DNA of 64,000 nt from NCBI GenBank assembly GCA_021325675.1, contig JAJTCM010000002.1, forward strand, positions 124,001-188,000. The letters run 5' to 3'. Shown here one piece after another: positions 35,813 to 46,014 of the stretch (within the stretch, counting starts at the first letter, position 1; the number at the start of each line of letters is the position of its first letter). Below the pieces are notes generated by a model that did not search any database, was not told where the DNA came from, and worked only from the letters and a program-made list of their open reading frames with translations. This DNA comes from Crocinitomicaceae bacterium. GTDB taxonomy: Bacteria; Bacteroidota; Bacteroidia; Flavobacteriales_D; Crocinitomicaceae. The translations under genes and the position numbers were made by a program.

Positions 35813-36199
35813 TTAAACTCTTCTTCTTTTCGGTGGACGGCATCCGTTGTGCGGCAGCGGAGTGATATCGATGATTTCCATCACTTCGATTCCTGAGTTG
35901 TGGATTGCGCGGATCGCTGATTCACGTCCTCCACCCGGACCTTTAACGTACACTTTTACTCTACGTAATCCGAAGTCATGTGCTTCCTTAGAGCAATCCT
36001 CAGCAGCCATTTGTGCAGCATAAGGAGTGTTCTTTTTAGAACCTCTGAAGCCCATTTTTCCAGCCGAAGACCAGGAGATAACCTGACCTGCGTTGTTTGT
36101 CAAAGAAATAATGATATTGTTGAAGGTAGCCTGAACGTGCGCTTCACCAGATGCATCTACTTTGACATTTTTCTTCTTCTTTTGATTTGACTTTGCCAT
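35813..36199 (-). CDS. rpsK: 30S ribosomal protein S11
   Basis: Platform protein near the mRNA exit, 128 residues. Conserved blocks seen: [38 protein letters not shown] and the C-terminal [13 protein letters not shown]. The basic N-terminus ([12 protein letters not shown]) is Bacteroidota-like. It is 42 bases from rpsM and 81 from rpsD. Confidence 0.98.
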   Translation of the reverse strand: MAKSNQKKKKNVKVDASGEAHVQATFNNIIISLTNNAGQVISWSSAGKMGFRGSKKNTPYAAQMAAEDCSKEAHDFGLRRVKVYVKGPGGGRESAIRAIHNSGIEVMEIIDITPLPHNGCRPPKRRRV

Positions 36200-36241
36200 T
36201 GTTATTTTTTTAAATCGCGTAAACTGCGCTTACGCTAACTC

Positions 36242-36616
36242 TTACTTAGTCGCTTTTTTCTTGTTCGCAACTGTTTTTCTTCTACCTTTTCTAGTACGGG
36301 AGTTGTTTTTGGTTCTCTGACCTCTCAACGGTAAACCAGCTCTGTGACGGATTCCACGGTTGCAACCGATATCCATCAAGCGCTTGATGTTCAGCTGGAT
36401 CTCAGAACGCAACTGGCCTTCTGTTTTGATCTCGCCGATCGATTCGCGGATCAGGTTGATCTGCTCATCGCTCCAATCCTGAACTTTGATGTTTTCGTCG
36501 ATTCCGTTTTTAGTCAAAATCTGGTGAGCCGTGCTACGGCCAATCCCGAAGATGTATGTTAAACCAATAACACCTCTCTTTTTCTTTGGTAAATCAATTC
36601 CTGCTATACGTGCCAT
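36242..36616 (-). CDS. rpsM: 30S ribosomal protein S13
   Basis: Head protein contacting tRNAs and the 50S subunit, 124 residues. [20 protein letters not shown] opens the chain, [20 protein letters not shown] is the conserved rRNA-contact loop, and the tail is lysine-rich. It begins 12 bases after rpmJ. Confidence 0.98.
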   Translation of the reverse strand: MARIAGIDLPKKKRGVIGLTYIFGIGRSTAHQILTKNGIDENIKVQDWSDEQINLIRESIGEIKTEGQLRSEIQLNIKRLMDIGCNRGIRHRAGLPLRGQRTKNNSRTRKGRRKTVANKKKATK

Positions 36617-36628
36617 AATCTCTTAAAA

Positions 36629-36745
36629 TTACCCTTGTCTTTGTTTTAATTTCGGGTTCTTTTTGTTTATCACGTAAACCCTACCTTTTCTTTTAACGAT
36701 CTTGCAGTCTGCAGAACGTTTTTTTACTGAAGCTCTTACTTTCAT
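36629..36745 (-). CDS. rpmJ: 50S ribosomal protein L36, zinc-free form
   Basis: A short gene of 38 codons plus stop. The product starts [20 protein letters not shown] and ends NPKLKQRQG, typical L36. Of the C-C-C-H zinc ligands only the cysteine at position 14 remains (position 11 is Ser, 27 Asn, 33 Leu), so this is a C- form that cannot bind zinc. It lies 29 bases after infA and 12 before rpsM, the standard place. Confidence 0.97.
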   Translation of the reverse strand: MKVRASVKKRSADCKIVKRKGRVYVINKKNPKLKQRQG

Positions 36746-36774
36746 TTTTATTTCTTGTTAGAGGATTCCCATCC

Positions 36775-36993
36775 TTATTTGTATCTAAATGAGATCCTGC
36801 CTTTGGTCAAATCATAAGGCGACATCTCAACCTTTACTCTGTCACCCGGAAGTATTTTGATGTAAAACATCCGCATTTTTCCGGAGATGTGTGCTGTGAT
36901 TACGTGCCCGTTTTCCAATTCCACGCGGAACATGGCGTTGGAAAGTGCTTCGATGATCACACCGTCTTGTTCAATAGATGATTGTTTTGCCAT
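36775..36993 (-). CDS. infA: Translation initiation factor IF-1
   Basis: A 72-residue OB-fold factor that blocks the A site during initiation. [40 protein letters not shown] and [15 protein letters not shown] are the family blocks. One base separates it from secY, so they are coupled. map and adk, which many bacteria keep here, are absent. Confidence 0.98.
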   Translation of the reverse strand: MAKQSSIEQDGVIIEALSNAMFRVELENGHVITAHISGKMRMFYIKILPGDRVKVEMSPYDLTKGRISFRYK

Positions 36994-36994
36994 T

Positions 36995-38335
36995 TTATAT
37001 TACCGGTAATTCATTAGGTGACCTTCTGCCTCTCACGCGGGAACCTTCCATCAAACCATCCATGTGACGGTTCAGCAGGTAGGTCTCGATTTGCTGCAAA
37101 GTATCCAGTACTACACCTACCATGATTAACAGGGAAGTACCTCCAAAGAACATCTCGAAACCGGAAGTGATGCCAGCAGCGTGAGCAATGGAAGGAAGAA
37201 TAGCAATCAATGCCAGAAACAATGATCCCGGGAAAGTAATCCTGGAAACCAGCGTATCGATATAATCAGCTGTTTCTTCACCCGGACGGATGCCTGGGAT
37301 GAAACCGCCGTTACGTTTCATGTCATCTGCCATTTTACGCGGATTGATCATGATCGCCGTGTAAAAGAACGTGAAGACGATGATGAGAACTGCGAGCAGG
37401 ACATTGTACGAAACACCGTAGATGTCGCCCAAAGTACGCTGGATGAAGCCACCGCCATCTGCCGCCGAGCTGGCGAAGATCATTACCGGGATGGTCATGA
37501 TCGCCTGGGCGAAGATAATCGGCATTACACCGCTTGCGTTTACTTTGATCGGCAGGTAGCTTCTTGCACCCTGCGCATCGGCCCCGCGGGCACCGGCGAT
37601 CCTTTTCGCGGTGTTCATCGGGATTTTGCGCACGCCCTGCACAATCAGGATCGTACCGAGGATGATGAGCATTAATGCTACCAGCTCGAGGATAATCTTG
37701 ATCAGGTTATCACCACTAAAACCTAATTCAGCGAAGAATGCCTGTGGAAGGCGGGACAAGATACCTACAGTAATCAATAAGGAAATACCGTTACCGATAC
37801 CTTTATCCGTGATTCTTTCACCCAACCATACGGCGAACATCGAACCTGCGACCATTACTACAGTTGACTGTACCCACCAGAGGGTGTCCACATCAACCGG
37901 CAGGGCATTTTTGTTACCCACCCAGAGGGTCAGGTAAGAAGGCGCCTGCAGTGCACAGATGATAATCGTTAAGATACGGGTGTAATTGTTGATCCTTTTT
38001 CTTCCGGACTCGCCTTCGTTCTGCATTTTCTGAACGGCAGGAACTGCCATTCCGAGGAGCTGCATAATGATGGACGCGGAAATGTAAGGCATGATACCTA
38101 AGGCCATGATCGAAGCGTTGGAAAAACCACCGCCTGAGAACAGGGACAATAAAGTTTCAAGGGCGTTGGAATCTCCTTTTGCATTAGCAGCAGCCAATGC
38201 ATCGTAGTTTACGCCCGGAAGGATCACGAATGAACCGATACGGTAAACAAGGATCAGAGAAAGCGTCAAAATGATGCGCTTTCTCAGTTCCTCAACTTTC
38301 CAAATGTTCTTAATATTCTGTATAAACTTGTTCAT
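36995..38335 (-). CDS. secY: Preprotein translocase subunit SecY
   Basis: Central channel of the Sec translocon in the inner membrane, 446 residues, ten helices. [20 protein letters not shown] is the first helix, [15 protein letters not shown] the second, and the cytoplasmic loops carry [20 protein letters not shown] and [20 protein letters not shown]. It is essential for secreting the many signal-peptide proteins in the window, including type IX substrates that first cross by Sec. Confidence 0.98.
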   Translation of the reverse strand: MNKFIQNIKNIWKVEELRKRIILTLSLILVYRIGSFVILPGVNYDALAAANAKGDSNALETLLSLFSGGGFSNASIMALGIMPYISASIIMQLLGMAVPAVQKMQNEGESGRKRINNYTRILTIIICALQAPSYLTLWVGNKNALPVDVDTLWWVQSTVVMVAGSMFAVWLGERITDKGIGNGISLLITVGILSRLPQAFFAELGFSGDNLIKIILELVALMLIILGTILIVQGVRKIPMNTAKRIAGARGADAQGARSYLPIKVNASGVMPIIFAQAIMTIPVMIFASSAADGGGFIQRTLGDIYGVSYNVLLAVLIIVFTFFYTAIMINPRKMADDMKRNGGFIPGIRPGEETADYIDTLVSRITFPGSLFLALIAILPSIAHAAGITSGFEMFFGGTSLLIMVGVVLDTLQQIETYLLNRHMDGLMEGSRVRGRRSPNELPVI

Positions 38336-38362
38336 TTCTTAGAAAAAAGTGTGCAAAGTTAA

Positions 38363-38809
38363 TTAAATTTCTGAACAAACACCACCTTGTGCTTCAATTC
38401 CTGCTTTTGCAGTATCTGAAAACTTGTGGGCTGTCACATTAATTTTCCCTTTTAACTCTCCACGACCAAGGATTTTCACCAGGTCATTTCTTGAAATTAT
38501 TCCGTTATCGCGTAAAATGTCCGGAGTGATTTCCGTCAGGTTTTTACGCTCGATCAACGACTGGATGATATCCAGGTTAATTGCTTTATATTCAACCCGG
38601 TTGATATTCTTGAAACCAAATTTAGGAACACGACGCTGTAATGGCATCTGACCTCCTTCGAATCCGATTTTCTTGCTATATCCCGATCTTGATTTTTGCC
38701 CCTTGTGTCCACGGGTTGAAGTACCACCATGACCGGAACCTTGTCCGCGGGCGATTCTTTTCTCCTTTTTAACAGACCCTTGTGCCGGGGTTAAATTATT
38801 TAAATTCAT
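38363..38809 (-). CDS. rplO: 50S ribosomal protein L15
   Basis: Late-assembly 23S rRNA-binding protein, 148 residues. The glycine-rich extension GQGSGHGGTSTRGHKGQKSR inserts into rRNA, and the globular part ends with GIEAQGGVCSEI. It sits between rpmD and secY as usual. Confidence 0.97.
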   Translation of the reverse strand: MNLNNLTPAQGSVKKEKRIARGQGSGHGGTSTRGHKGQKSRSGYSKKIGFEGGQMPLQRRVPKFGFKNINRVEYKAINLDIIQSLIERKNLTEITPDILRDNGIISRNDLVKILGRGELKGKINVTAHKFSDTAKAGIEAQGGVCSEI

Positions 38810-38829
38810 TTTTCTTCGGTTTAAAGATT

Positions 38830-39006
38830 CTACTCAACAACTTCGATTAAGTGTTGTACTTTCTTAATCATTCCCAGGATCTGCGGAGTTCCCTCCTTTT
38901 CGATCACTTGATTTAACTTTCTAAATCCCAAGGCTTTAATCGTAGCTTTTTGATCAGCTGGACGTTTAATAGCACTTCTTACTTGCTTTATTTTAATTGT
39001 AGCCAT
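38830..39006 (-). CDS. rpmD: 50S ribosomal protein L30
   Basis: A 58-residue protein, MATIKIKQVRSAIKRPADQK to VQHLIEVVE, of normal size. The start at 39006 is chosen because a longer frame adds 23 residues that overlap the rpsE 3' end and have no L30 similarity. It lies ten bases after rpsE. Confidence 0.97.
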   Translation of the reverse strand: MATIKIKQVRSAIKRPADQKATIKALGFRKLNQVIEKEGTPQILGMIKKVQHLIEVVE

Positions 39007-39016
39007 GTTCGAAATA

Positions 39017-39535
39017 TTAACCGTTAAACACTTTATCCAAGCTAATCCCACGCTGCTTGGCCACAGTAACTGCATCTCTCATTTGAGACAATGCGTCCAT
39101 CGTAGCCTTGATTACGTTGTGTGGGTTGGAAGACCCTTGAGATTTAGCCAATACGTTATGTACACCAACGCTTTCCAAAACGGCACGCATCGCACCACCG
39201 GCGATTACACCCGTACCATTGGTAGCTGGCTTAAGCAGAACCTGTGCACCTCCGAATTTTCCTTTTTGTGCATGAGGAACCGTTCCTTTTAAGATCGGAA
39301 CGCGGATCAAATTCTTTTTCGCATCGTCGATCCCTTTGGTAATAGCTTCCGTTACTTCTTTCGCTTTACCGAGGCCATGACCTACGATACCGTTTTCGTC
39401 ACCGACTACAACGATTGCAGAGAAACTGAATGTACGTCCACCTTTTGTAACTTTGGTTACACGGTTTACCGCAACCAGCTTGTCTTTCAATTCGATGTCA
39501 GCTGACTTTACCCTATTTGTTGTTTGTGTTGCCAT
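39017..39535 (-). CDS. rpsE: 30S ribosomal protein S5
   Basis: Decoding-accuracy protein of 172 residues. [20 protein letters not shown] and [20 protein letters not shown] form the double-stranded-RNA-binding-like N domain. [20 protein letters not shown] is the C domain. Confidence 0.98.
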   Translation of the reverse strand: MATQTTNRVKSADIELKDKLVAVNRVTKVTKGGRTFSFSAIVVVGDENGIVGHGLGKAKEVTEAITKGIDDAKKNLIRVPILKGTVPHAQKGKFGGAQVLLKPATNGTGVIAGGAMRAVLESVGVHNVLAKSQGSSNPHNVIKATMDALSQMRDAVTVAKQRGISLDKVFNG

Positions 39536-39541
39536 CGTTTA

Positions 39542-39895
39542 TTAAAATTTAAGACCGCCTTCTCTTGCCGAGTCAGCTAATGATTTAACTCTACCGTGGT
39601 ACAGGTATCCGTTTCTGTCGAAAACTACGGATGTGATCCCGGCTTTAACTGCTTTTTCAGCGATTTCTTTACCAACTACAGCTGCCTGTTCGATTTTCGC
39701 GAGCTTATCGGCTGCTTTGTTGTTGTAGGAAGACGCTGACACAAGTGTAACACCTTTGGTGTCGTCAATCAATTGTGCATAAATTTGTTTATTACTGCGG
39801 AACACAGTTAAACGAGGCGATTGAGCAGTACCGGAAACTTTTTTCCGGATTCTTCTTTTGATTTTTGCTCTTCTGTTTAATTTACTAAATGCCAT
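39542..39895 (-). CDS. rplR: 50S ribosomal protein L18
   Basis: 5S rRNA-binding protein of 117 residues. [20 protein letters not shown] and [18 protein letters not shown] are the RNA-contact part, and [19 protein letters not shown] the conserved end. It is six bases from rpsE. Confidence 0.98.
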   Translation of the reverse strand: MAFSKLNRRAKIKRRIRKKVSGTAQSPRLTVFRSNKQIYAQLIDDTKGVTLVSASSYNNKAADKLAKIEQAAVVGKEIAEKAVKAGITSVVFDRNGYLYHGRVKSLADSAREGGLKF

Positions 39896-39907
39896 AACTA
39901 CTTAAAA

Positions 39908-40462
39908 TTATTTTTTACCTGCAGACTTACCAGCTTTTCTTCTGATTACCTCACCCATGAAGCGGATACCTTTACCTTTGTATGGTTCAGGCTTACGGAA
40001 GGAGCGAATTTTGGCAGCAACTTGTCCGATCAATTGTTTATCAAATGATTCTAAAGTTACAACTGGAGCTTTACCTTTTTCGGTTACTGCAGATACCTTA
40101 ATTTCTTGCGGGATCTCGAATGCGATCGGGTGGGAGTAGCCTAATGCGAGCTCCAACAGTTGTCCTGTTGCAGTTGCACGGTAACCTACACCGATAACTT
40201 CAAGTTCCTTTTTAAACCCTTCCGAAGCCCCAATGATCATGTTATTGATCAATGCACGGTAAAGACCGTGTTTCGCTCTGTGAGCTGGTGCTTCTGATTC
40301 GCGGCTAAAAGTGATTGTGCTGCCTTCAATGTTCACTTCTACACAAGAGTCGATATCTTGTGTCAAAGTACCTTTTGGACCTTTAACGGTAACAATGCTC
40401 CCGTCCATTTTTACTTCTACTCCACTCGGGATCGTAATTGGATTTTTACCTATCCTTGACAT
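39908..40462 (-). CDS. rplF: 50S ribosomal protein L6
   Basis: Factor-binding-centre protein of 184 residues starting MSRIGKNPITIPSGVEV. GVGYRATATGQLLELALGYS and the C-terminal FRKPEPYKGKGIRF are diagnostic. A longer frame would add 18 residues that read into rpsH sequence, so the ATG at 40462 is taken. Confidence 0.97.
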   Translation of the reverse strand: MSRIGKNPITIPSGVEVKMDGSIVTVKGPKGTLTQDIDSCVEVNIEGSTITFSRESEAPAHRAKHGLYRALINNMIIGASEGFKKELEVIGVGYRATATGQLLELALGYSHPIAFEIPQEIKVSAVTEKGKAPVVTLESFDKQLIGQVAAKIRSFRKPEPYKGKGIRFMGEVIRRKAGKSAGKK

Positions 40463-40481
40463 TTTTACGAAAGTTAATTGA

Positions 40482-40880
40482 TTAATATACGTAGCAGAGA
40501 ACTTCCCCGCCAACATTTTTGCTTCTAGCTTCTTTGTCTGTAATTACTCCGTGGGAAGTTGAAACGATGGCAATACCCAAACCGTTCAACACACGTGGCA
40601 ATTCGTCAGAGCTGCTGTATTTTCTTAAACCAGGACGGGAAGCTCTTTGCAATTTTGTGATTGCAGGAACTTTAGTCGACTGATTGTATTTTAACGCGAT
40701 TTTGATCACGCCTTGCTTTCCGTCATCTTCGAATTTGAAATTCGCAATATAACCTTGATCGAAAAGGATCTGGGTCATCGCTTTTTTCACGTTTGAAGAT
40801 GGAATTTCTACCATTTTCAATTGTGCGCTGCTTGCGTTTCTGATTCGGGTCAGGAAATCTGCTATAGGATCTGTATTCAT
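40482..40880 (-). CDS. rpsH: 30S ribosomal protein S8
   Basis: 16S rRNA central-domain binder of 132 residues, starting [20 protein letters not shown]. The C-terminal [20 protein letters not shown] and GGEVLCYVY are conserved. In other bacteria S8 represses the spc operon by binding near rplE; the matching RNA was not searched by folding here. Confidence 0.98.
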   Translation of the reverse strand: MNTDPIADFLTRIRNASSAQLKMVEIPSSNVKKAMTQILFDQGYIANFKFEDDGKQGVIKIALKYNQSTKVPAITKLQRASRPGLRKYSSSDELPRVLNGLGIAIVSTSHGVITDKEARSKNVGGEVLCYVY

Positions 40881-40899
40881 TTCTTTTTCCTATTAAATT

Positions 40900-41214
40900 T
40901 TACCAACTTGATTTTTTAACTCCGGGGATTTTACCAGCTAAAGCCATTTCACGGAATGTTACCCTTGAAAGGCCAAATTGGCGCATATACCCTCTTGGAC
41001 GACCGGTTAACCCACAACGGTTATGCAGACGAATTTTAGCGCCGTTTGCAGGTAATTTCTGCAGGGCCATCATTGCATCCCATTTTGCAGCAACGATTTC
41101 TTCGTCAGTGCTTGTGGATTTTAAAACCGCAACTAAATCCGCTCTTTTTTTAGCGTCTTTTGCTACCATTTTTTCTCTTTTGCGCTCACGCGCTTTCATT
41201 GATTCCTTAGCCAT
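40900..41214 (-). CDS. rpsN: 30S ribosomal protein S14, zinc-free long form
   Basis: Head protein of 104 residues, the long C- type: [20 protein letters not shown] has a single cysteine instead of the CxxC-x-CxxC set, and the end is [20 protein letters not shown] plus KSSW. The middle ([20 protein letters not shown]) makes it longer than the roughly 89-residue form common in Bacteroidota. Confidence 0.96.
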   Translation of the reverse strand: MAKESMKARERKREKMVAKDAKKRADLVAVLKSTSTDEEIVAAKWDAMMALQKLPANGAKIRLHNRCGLTGRPRGYMRQFGLSRVTFREMALAGKIPGVKKSSW

Positions 41215-41220
41215 CTCTTC

Positions 41221-41772
41221 TTATTTTTTTGTAAATGGAAATCCAAATGCATCCAATAACGCTTTTCCTTCTTCATCACTTTCAGCGGATGTTACAAAGG
41301 TAATATCCATACCTACGATGCGGTTCACTTTGTCGATATCGATCTCCGGGAAGATGATATGTTCTTTGATCCCCAGGTTGAAGTTTCCTCTACCGTCAAA
41401 TCCTTTCGGGCTGATCCCGCGGAAGTCACGTGTTCTTGGAAGCGCTACGGCGATCAAACGGTCTAAAAATTCATACATCTTATCTCCGCGCAGCGTAACT
41501 TTGGTACCGATCGGCATCCCTTTACGCAGCTTGAAGTTGGAAATATCTTTTTTAGAATTGGTTGAAACAGCTTTCTGACCGGCGATACGGGACAAATCTG
41601 CCACAGCATATTCGATCAGTTTTTTGTCGGCAACAGCGTCACCGATACCCTGGCTCAACACAATTTTTTCCAATTTAGGTACACGCATTACGGTTTTGTA
41701 CCCAAATTTTTCAGTAAGTTCAGGAATGATATCCTGTGCATACTTTTCCTTAAGTCTTGGTGTATATTTCAT
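41221..41772 (-). CDS. rplE: 50S ribosomal protein L5
   Basis: 5S rRNA-binding protein at the central protuberance, 183 residues, starting [40 protein letters not shown] and [20 protein letters not shown] are conserved. Its ATG shares a base with the rplX stop. Confidence 0.98.
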   Translation of the reverse strand: MKYTPRLKEKYAQDIIPELTEKFGYKTVMRVPKLEKIVLSQGIGDAVADKKLIEYAVADLSRIAGQKAVSTNSKKDISNFKLRKGMPIGTKVTLRGDKMYEFLDRLIAVALPRTRDFRGISPKGFDGRGNFNLGIKEHIIFPEIDIDKVNRIVGMDITFVTSAESDEEGKALLDAFGFPFTKK

Positions 41773-42089
41773 TACTTAATCTCCTCCCCTGACTTTTTTG
41801 AATAACGTACTAATTTACCTTCTTTGTTGGCTTTGCGGCCAGTGCGGGAAGCAACTCCTTTATTGACAACCATCAGGTTCGAAATGTGTACAGTACCTTC
41901 TTTTTCGATGATACCACCTTCCGGGTTAGATGCGCTTGGCTTAGCATGTTTTTTCAACATAGCTACGCCTTCAACCGTTGCACGGTCTTTCTTTTTGTCG
42001 ATCACCAGAATTTTGCCTTCCTGCCCGCGAGACTCACCACTTAATATCTTAACGGTGTCTCCTACTTTAATGTGTAATTTCTTTTGCAT
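41772..42089 (-). CDS. rplX: 50S ribosomal protein L24
   Basis: Assembly-initiator protein of 105 residues with the KOW motif ([20 protein letters not shown]). The ATG at 42089 ([11 protein letters not shown]) is used. The frame also has an upstream TTG at 42131, but that would overlap rplN and add 14 residues unlike L24. Confidence 0.97.
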   Translation of the reverse strand: MQKKLHIKVGDTVKILSGESRGQEGKILVIDKKKDRATVEGVAMLKKHAKPSASNPEGGIIEKEGTVHISNLMVVNKGVASRTGRKANKEGKLVRYSKKSGEEIK

Positions 42090-42102
42090 AACTCCAGATT
42101 TA

Positions 42103-42471
42103 TTAAAGTACTTCAGGGGCAAGAGAAACAATCTTCATGTAATTGTTCTCACGCAGCTCACGAGCTACTGGTCCGAAAATACGGGTTCCTCTCATTTCAC
42201 CTGCCTGGTTCAAGATAACCACAGCATTGTCGTCGAAACGGATGTAGGAACCGTCGGCCCTACGTACTTCTTTTCTTGTTCTTACTACCACAGCCTTGGC
42301 AACCGATCCTTTTTTGACCGCTCCAGAGGGCATTGCGCTCTTAACAGCAACAACGATTTTATCGCCAACGGAAGCATAACGACGTTTTGTACCGCCTAAT
42401 ACGCGGATACATAACACCTCTTTTGCTCCTGAGTTGTCTGCTACTGTAAGTCTTGACTCTTGTTGTATCAT
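42103..42471 (-). CDS. rplN: 50S ribosomal protein L14
   Basis: Subunit-bridge protein of 122 residues. [40 protein letters not shown] and [20 protein letters not shown] are near-invariant blocks of L14. Confidence 0.98.
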   Translation of the reverse strand: MIQQESRLTVADNSGAKEVLCIRVLGGTKRRYASVGDKIVVAVKSAMPSGAVKKGSVAKAVVVRTRKEVRRADGSYIRFDDNAVVILNQAGEMRGTRIFGPVARELRENNYMKIVSLAPEVL

Positions 42472-42480
42472 TACTTAATG

Positions 42481-42741
42481 TTATTTAGCTCTTTCAACAA
42501 TTTCTACTAATCTCCAATTTTTATTCTTGGATAAAGGCCTTGTTTCCATGATGCGAACGGTATCACCGATATTACAGTCGTTTGTTTCATCGTGGGCCAC
42601 AAATTTAGTGGTTTTTTTGACGAATTTACCATACTTCGGGTGTTTTACTTTTCTTTCAACGGAAACTACGATAGATTTTTCCATCTTATCGCTTGTTACT
42701 ACGCCTATTTTCTCTTTTCTTAAATTACGCTTTTCTTCCAT
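42481..42741 (-). CDS. rpsQ: 30S ribosomal protein S17
   Basis: OB-fold 16S rRNA binder of 86 residues. [39 protein letters not shown] and [20 protein letters not shown] identify it. Confidence 0.98.
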   Translation of the reverse strand: MEEKRNLRKEKIGVVTSDKMEKSIVVSVERKVKHPKYGKFVKKTTKFVAHDETNDCNIGDTVRIMETRPLSKNKNWRLVEIVERAK

Positions 42742-42764
42742 ATGAAGCTAATTTTAATACAAGC

Positions 42765-42959
42765 TTAGGCTTGTGCGTTTCTTTTAGTCAATTCGGTATG
42801 CAAACGGGCAACTGTTTTTCTCAGGGAGCGGATCTGCAATGGGTTTTCCATTGGAGTCACTGTGTGAGAAACTTTCATTTTGCCTAACTGCTCTTCGAAA
42901 AGGCTGATTTTGCCTTTCAAATCTGCGTCCGATAATTGAGTGATTTCTTTTTGTTTCAT
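42765..42959 (-). CDS. rpmC: 50S ribosomal protein L29
   Basis: Exit-tunnel helical-hairpin protein of 64 residues (MKQKEITQLSDADLKGKISL ... RSLRKTVARLHTELTKR). The size is normal. It lies nine bases from rplP. Confidence 0.96.
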   Translation of the reverse strand: MKQKEITQLSDADLKGKISLFEEQLGKMKVSHTVTPMENPLQIRSLRKTVARLHTELTKRNAQA

Positions 42960-42968
42960 CTTTATCTC

Positions 42969-43397
42969 TTATTTACCAGGTACAACATAATCATTGCGGA
43001 CAATGAATTTACATTTAACAGGAAGTTTCTGAGCGGCCAAACGTAATGCTTCCTTAGCTGTTTCGTAAGGAACCCCGTCTGCTTCGAACATAATACGACC
43101 TGGTTTAACAACTGCAACCCAGTGGCTTGGAGCACCTTTACCCTTACCCATCCTTACCTCTGCAGGCTTGGAAGTTACGGGCTTGTCCGGGAAGATACGG
43201 ATCCACACCTGTCCTTCACGCTTCATGTAACGCGTAACTGCGATACGGGAAGCTTCGATCTGGCGGGAAGTAATCCACCCTGGCTCCAAAGTTTTCAATC
43301 CAAAAGATCCGAAAGCGATAGTGCTGCCTCTTTCTGCCTCACCGCGGTTTCTTCCTTTTTGAACTCTTCTAAATTTGGTTCTTTTTGGTTGTAACAT
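42969..43397 (-). CDS. rplP: 50S ribosomal protein L16
   Basis: tRNA-site protein of 142 residues. [20 protein letters not shown] and [20 protein letters not shown] are conserved. The arginine at position 82 that is hydroxylated in some bacteria would lie in the [18 protein letters not shown] loop. Confidence 0.98.
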   Translation of the reverse strand: MLQPKRTKFRRVQKGRNRGEAERGSTIAFGSFGLKTLEPGWITSRQIEASRIAVTRYMKREGQVWIRIFPDKPVTSKPAEVRMGKGKGAPSHWVAVVKPGRIMFEADGVPYETAKEALRLAAQKLPVKCKFIVRNDYVVPGK

Positions 43398-43422
43398 CTC
43401 TTGAAATTTTTAATGTATCAAA

Positions 43423-44178
43423 CTACTTTTTTGGTTTTCTTTTACCGCCTGGACCACCGCCCGGTTTTCTGTCACGGTTACCACCTTGTGGTGCGTGTCC
43501 TCCTCCTTTGGCTGAGGCCGCTGCCATTCCGATGTTCGGAGACAAGTCTCTTCTACCGTATACTTCACCTTTGCAGATCCATACTTTGATACCGATTAAA
43601 CCATAAGTTGTAAGGGCTTCACCTACAGCATAGTCAATATCTGCGCGGAACGTATGTAACGGAGTACGTCCCTCTTTGTACATCTCTGAACGTGCCATTT
43701 CAGCACCATTGAGACGACCTGAGATTTTAACTTTGATACCTTCGGCACCCATACGCATCGTAGAACCAATAGCCATCTTGATTGCACGACGGAAAGAAAT
43801 ACGAGCTTCCAATTGACGTGCGATACCGTCAGCCACGAGGCGGGCATCCAGTTCCGGACGTTTAACTTCGAAAATGTTGATCTGGATCTCCTTTTTCGTC
43901 AGTTTTTTCAACTCTTCTTTCAACTTATCTACTTCCTGACCACCTTTACCGATAATCACACCCGGACGAGCCGTGTTGATTGTAACAGTAACAAGCTTAA
44001 GCGTTCTCTCGATGATAATCTTCGCGATACTAGCTCTGGATAAACGGGCGTTGAGGTACTTACGGATTTTATCGTCTTCAACGATTTTCTCCTTGTAATT
44101 AGTGCCACCATACCAGTTAGATTCCCATCCATGGATGAAACCTAATCTATTTCCTATTGGATTTGTCTTTTGTCCCAT
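43423..44178 (-). CDS. rpsC: 30S ribosomal protein S3
   Basis: mRNA-entry protein of 251 residues. The KH domain carries [20 protein letters not shown], and the C domain [20 protein letters not shown]. The end is a Gly/Pro/Lys/Arg-rich tail of about 30 residues ([20 protein letters not shown]), longer than the E. coli form and flexible. Confidence 0.98.
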   Translation of the reverse strand: MGQKTNPIGNRLGFIHGWESNWYGGTNYKEKIVEDDKIRKYLNARLSRASIAKIIIERTLKLVTVTINTARPGVIIGKGGQEVDKLKEELKKLTKKEIQINIFEVKRPELDARLVADGIARQLEARISFRRAIKMAIGSTMRMGAEGIKVKISGRLNGAEMARSEMYKEGRTPLHTFRADIDYAVGEALTTYGLIGIKVWICKGEVYGRRDLSPNIGMAAASAKGGGHAPQGGNRDRKPGGGPGGKRKPKK

Positions 44179-44186
44179 TATCCTAC

Positions 44187-44582
44187 TTATTTAGCTCCAT
44201 CAACTATGATGGTAACGTGGTTCGATCTTTTTCTGATTCTGTGTGCTCTACCTTGCGGTGCAGTTTGAATACGTTTCATCATTGCAGCACTGTCCACCTG
44301 GATGGATTTAACTACAAGATTCTCCTCTTCAATGCTTTTGCCTTCGTTCTTCTGCTCCCAGTTCGCAATAGCGGAACGTAACAGTTTCTCGAGGCTTTTA
44401 GAAGCAAACTTCGAATTATGCTGCAATATATTGAGAGCCTTATTAACATCTACTCCCCTTACAAGATCTGCAACTAATCTCATCTTTCTCGGAGCGATCG
44501 GGGAACCTTTCAGGCTAGCGATAGCCGTCGTGCTCTTTTCCGATTTCAATTGTTCTGCTCTTACTCTTTTTCTAGCACCCAT
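44187..44582 (-). CDS. rplV: 50S ribosomal protein L22
   Basis: Exit-tunnel protein of 131 residues. [20 protein letters not shown] and [20 protein letters not shown] (the loop reaching into the tunnel, where macrolide resistance changes occur) look wild type. Confidence 0.98.
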   Translation of the reverse strand: MGARKRVRAEQLKSEKSTTAIASLKGSPIAPRKMRLVADLVRGVDVNKALNILQHNSKFASKSLEKLLRSAIANWEQKNEGKSIEEENLVVKSIQVDSAAMMKRIQTAPQGRAHRIRKRSNHVTIIVDGAK

Positions 44583-44594
44583 TTTACTAAAAAA

Positions 44595-44873
44595 TTATCG
44601 TTTTTTATTTTTCTTATCTGCACCGTGACCGCGGAAGTTACGAGTCGGTGAAAATTCACCCAACTTGTGTCCTACCATGTTTTCAGTTACGAATACAGGA
44701 ATAAACTTATTCCCATTGTGTACAGCAATTGTCAATCCTACCATGTCAGGAGTGATTGTTGAAGCTCTTGACCAGGTCTTGATCACGGCTTTGCTGCTTG
44801 AAGCTTGAGCTTCGTCAACCCGTTTCATTAATTTGTAATGAACAAACGGCGGTTTTTTTAACGATCTACTCAT
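44595..44873 (-). CDS. rpsS: 30S ribosomal protein S19
   Basis: Head protein of 92 residues: [40 protein letters not shown] and a basic end. It is three bases downstream of rplB. Confidence 0.98.
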   Translation of the reverse strand: MSRSLKKPPFVHYKLMKRVDEAQASSSKAVIKTWSRASTITPDMVGLTIAVHNGNKFIPVFVTENMVGHKLGEFSPTRNFRGHGADKKNKKR

Positions 44874-44876
44874 ATC

Positions 44877-45701
44877 TTATTTTTTTCTTTTCTCAATAAT
44901 AAACTTGTCTGAATACTTAGTCTTCGAACGTGTTTTGTAGCCTTTAGCCGGCATACCGTTACGGGATCTCGGGTGACCTCCGGCATTTCTACCTTCACCA
45001 CCACCCATCGGGTGATCCACCGGGTTCATTACTACACCACGTACTCTTGGTCTTCTTCCTAACCAGCGGGAGCGGCCGGCTTTACCGGAAACCACCAAGC
45101 TGTGCTCGGAATTGGAAACAGAACCGATAGTTGCCAAGCACGTTGTTAAAATCATACGGGTTTCACCGGATGGCATTTTAACGATTGCATAGCGTCCGTC
45201 TCTTGCGTTTAATTGAGCGTAAGTACCTGCACCTCTTGCGATAGCGCCGCCTTTACCTGGCTTCAATTCGATATTGTGGATCACTGTACCGAGCGGAACA
45301 TCGCTCAGGAACATCGCGTTTCCAACGTTCGGAGTAGCCGTTTTACCGGAAACTACCGTGTCGCCTACTTTCAACCCGTCCGGAGCGATGATATAACGCT
45401 TCTCTCCGTCTGCGTAGAACAATAAAGCGATACGAGCTGTACGGTTCGGATCATACTCGATCGTTTTGACAGTTGCAGGAACATCCTGCTTGTCTCTTTT
45501 AAAGTCAATGATACGGTATTTTTGTTTGTGACCACCTCCAATGTATCTCATGGTCATTCTACCGTCATTGTTTCGACCCCCAGACTTTCCGCCTCCGACA
45601 GTTAAGCTCTTTTCAGGAACATTTGTCGTCACTTCGGAATACGTGCTGTTGATCTTGTGTCTTTGCCCTGGAGTTGTAGGCTTGAATTTTTTAAGACCCA
45701 T
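44877..45701 (-). CDS. rplB: 50S ribosomal protein L2
   Basis: Core 23S rRNA protein needed for subunit joining and peptidyl transferase assembly, 274 residues. [20 protein letters not shown], with the conserved histidine, and [17 protein letters not shown] are diagnostic. Confidence 0.98.
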   Translation of the reverse strand: MGLKKFKPTTPGQRHKINSTYSEVTTNVPEKSLTVGGGKSGGRNNDGRMTMRYIGGGHKQKYRIIDFKRDKQDVPATVKTIEYDPNRTARIALLFYADGEKRYIIAPDGLKVGDTVVSGKTATPNVGNAMFLSDVPLGTVIHNIELKPGKGGAIARGAGTYAQLNARDGRYAIVKMPSGETRMILTTCLATIGSVSNSEHSLVVSGKAGRSRWLGRRPRVRGVVMNPVDHPMGGGEGRNAGGHPRSRNGMPAKGYKTRSKTKYSDKFIIEKRKK

Positions 45702-45710
45702 TTCGTTTTC

Positions 45711-46007
45711 TTAAATGTTATTAAACAAATCAATCGTTTCTCCATCTGCAACCGTAACAATCGCCTTTTTCCAAGGGTTGTTCGGTTGAGTAACGATACC
45801 TTTATTGGTGTATTTCACCGAGGATTTACCGCCGCCATATGTCATTGTACGCACTTCAGTTACATGAACTCCGTACATCTTCTCGACAGCTTTTTTTATT
45901 TCAATTTTGTTAGCGCTTTTTTCTACAGCGAAAGTGAAACGGTTACGAGTCTCGCTCGCAGCTGTTGCTTTCTCTGTAATCAATGGCTTCTTGATAATTG
46001 TATTCAT
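45711..46007 (-). CDS. rplW: 50S ribosomal protein L23
   Basis: Exit-site protein that docks trigger factor and SRP, 98 residues. IIKKPLITEKATAASETRNR and ANKIEIKKAVEKMYGVHVTE are the family core. Confidence 0.97.
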   Translation of the reverse strand: MNTIIKKPLITEKATAASETRNRFTFAVEKSANKIEIKKAVEKMYGVHVTEVRTMTYGGGKSSVKYTNKGIVTQPNNPWKKAIVTVADGETIDLFNNI

Positions 46008-46014
46008 TACTAAA

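Noticed and set aside
40463-40516. Upstream extension of rplF
   Set aside because: The extra 18 residues lie in the rpsH end; MSRIGKNPI is the conserved L6 start.
42090-42131. TTG-initiated extension of rplX overlapping rplN
   Set aside because: The added residues are unlike L24, and the internal ATG gives the normal 105-residue protein.
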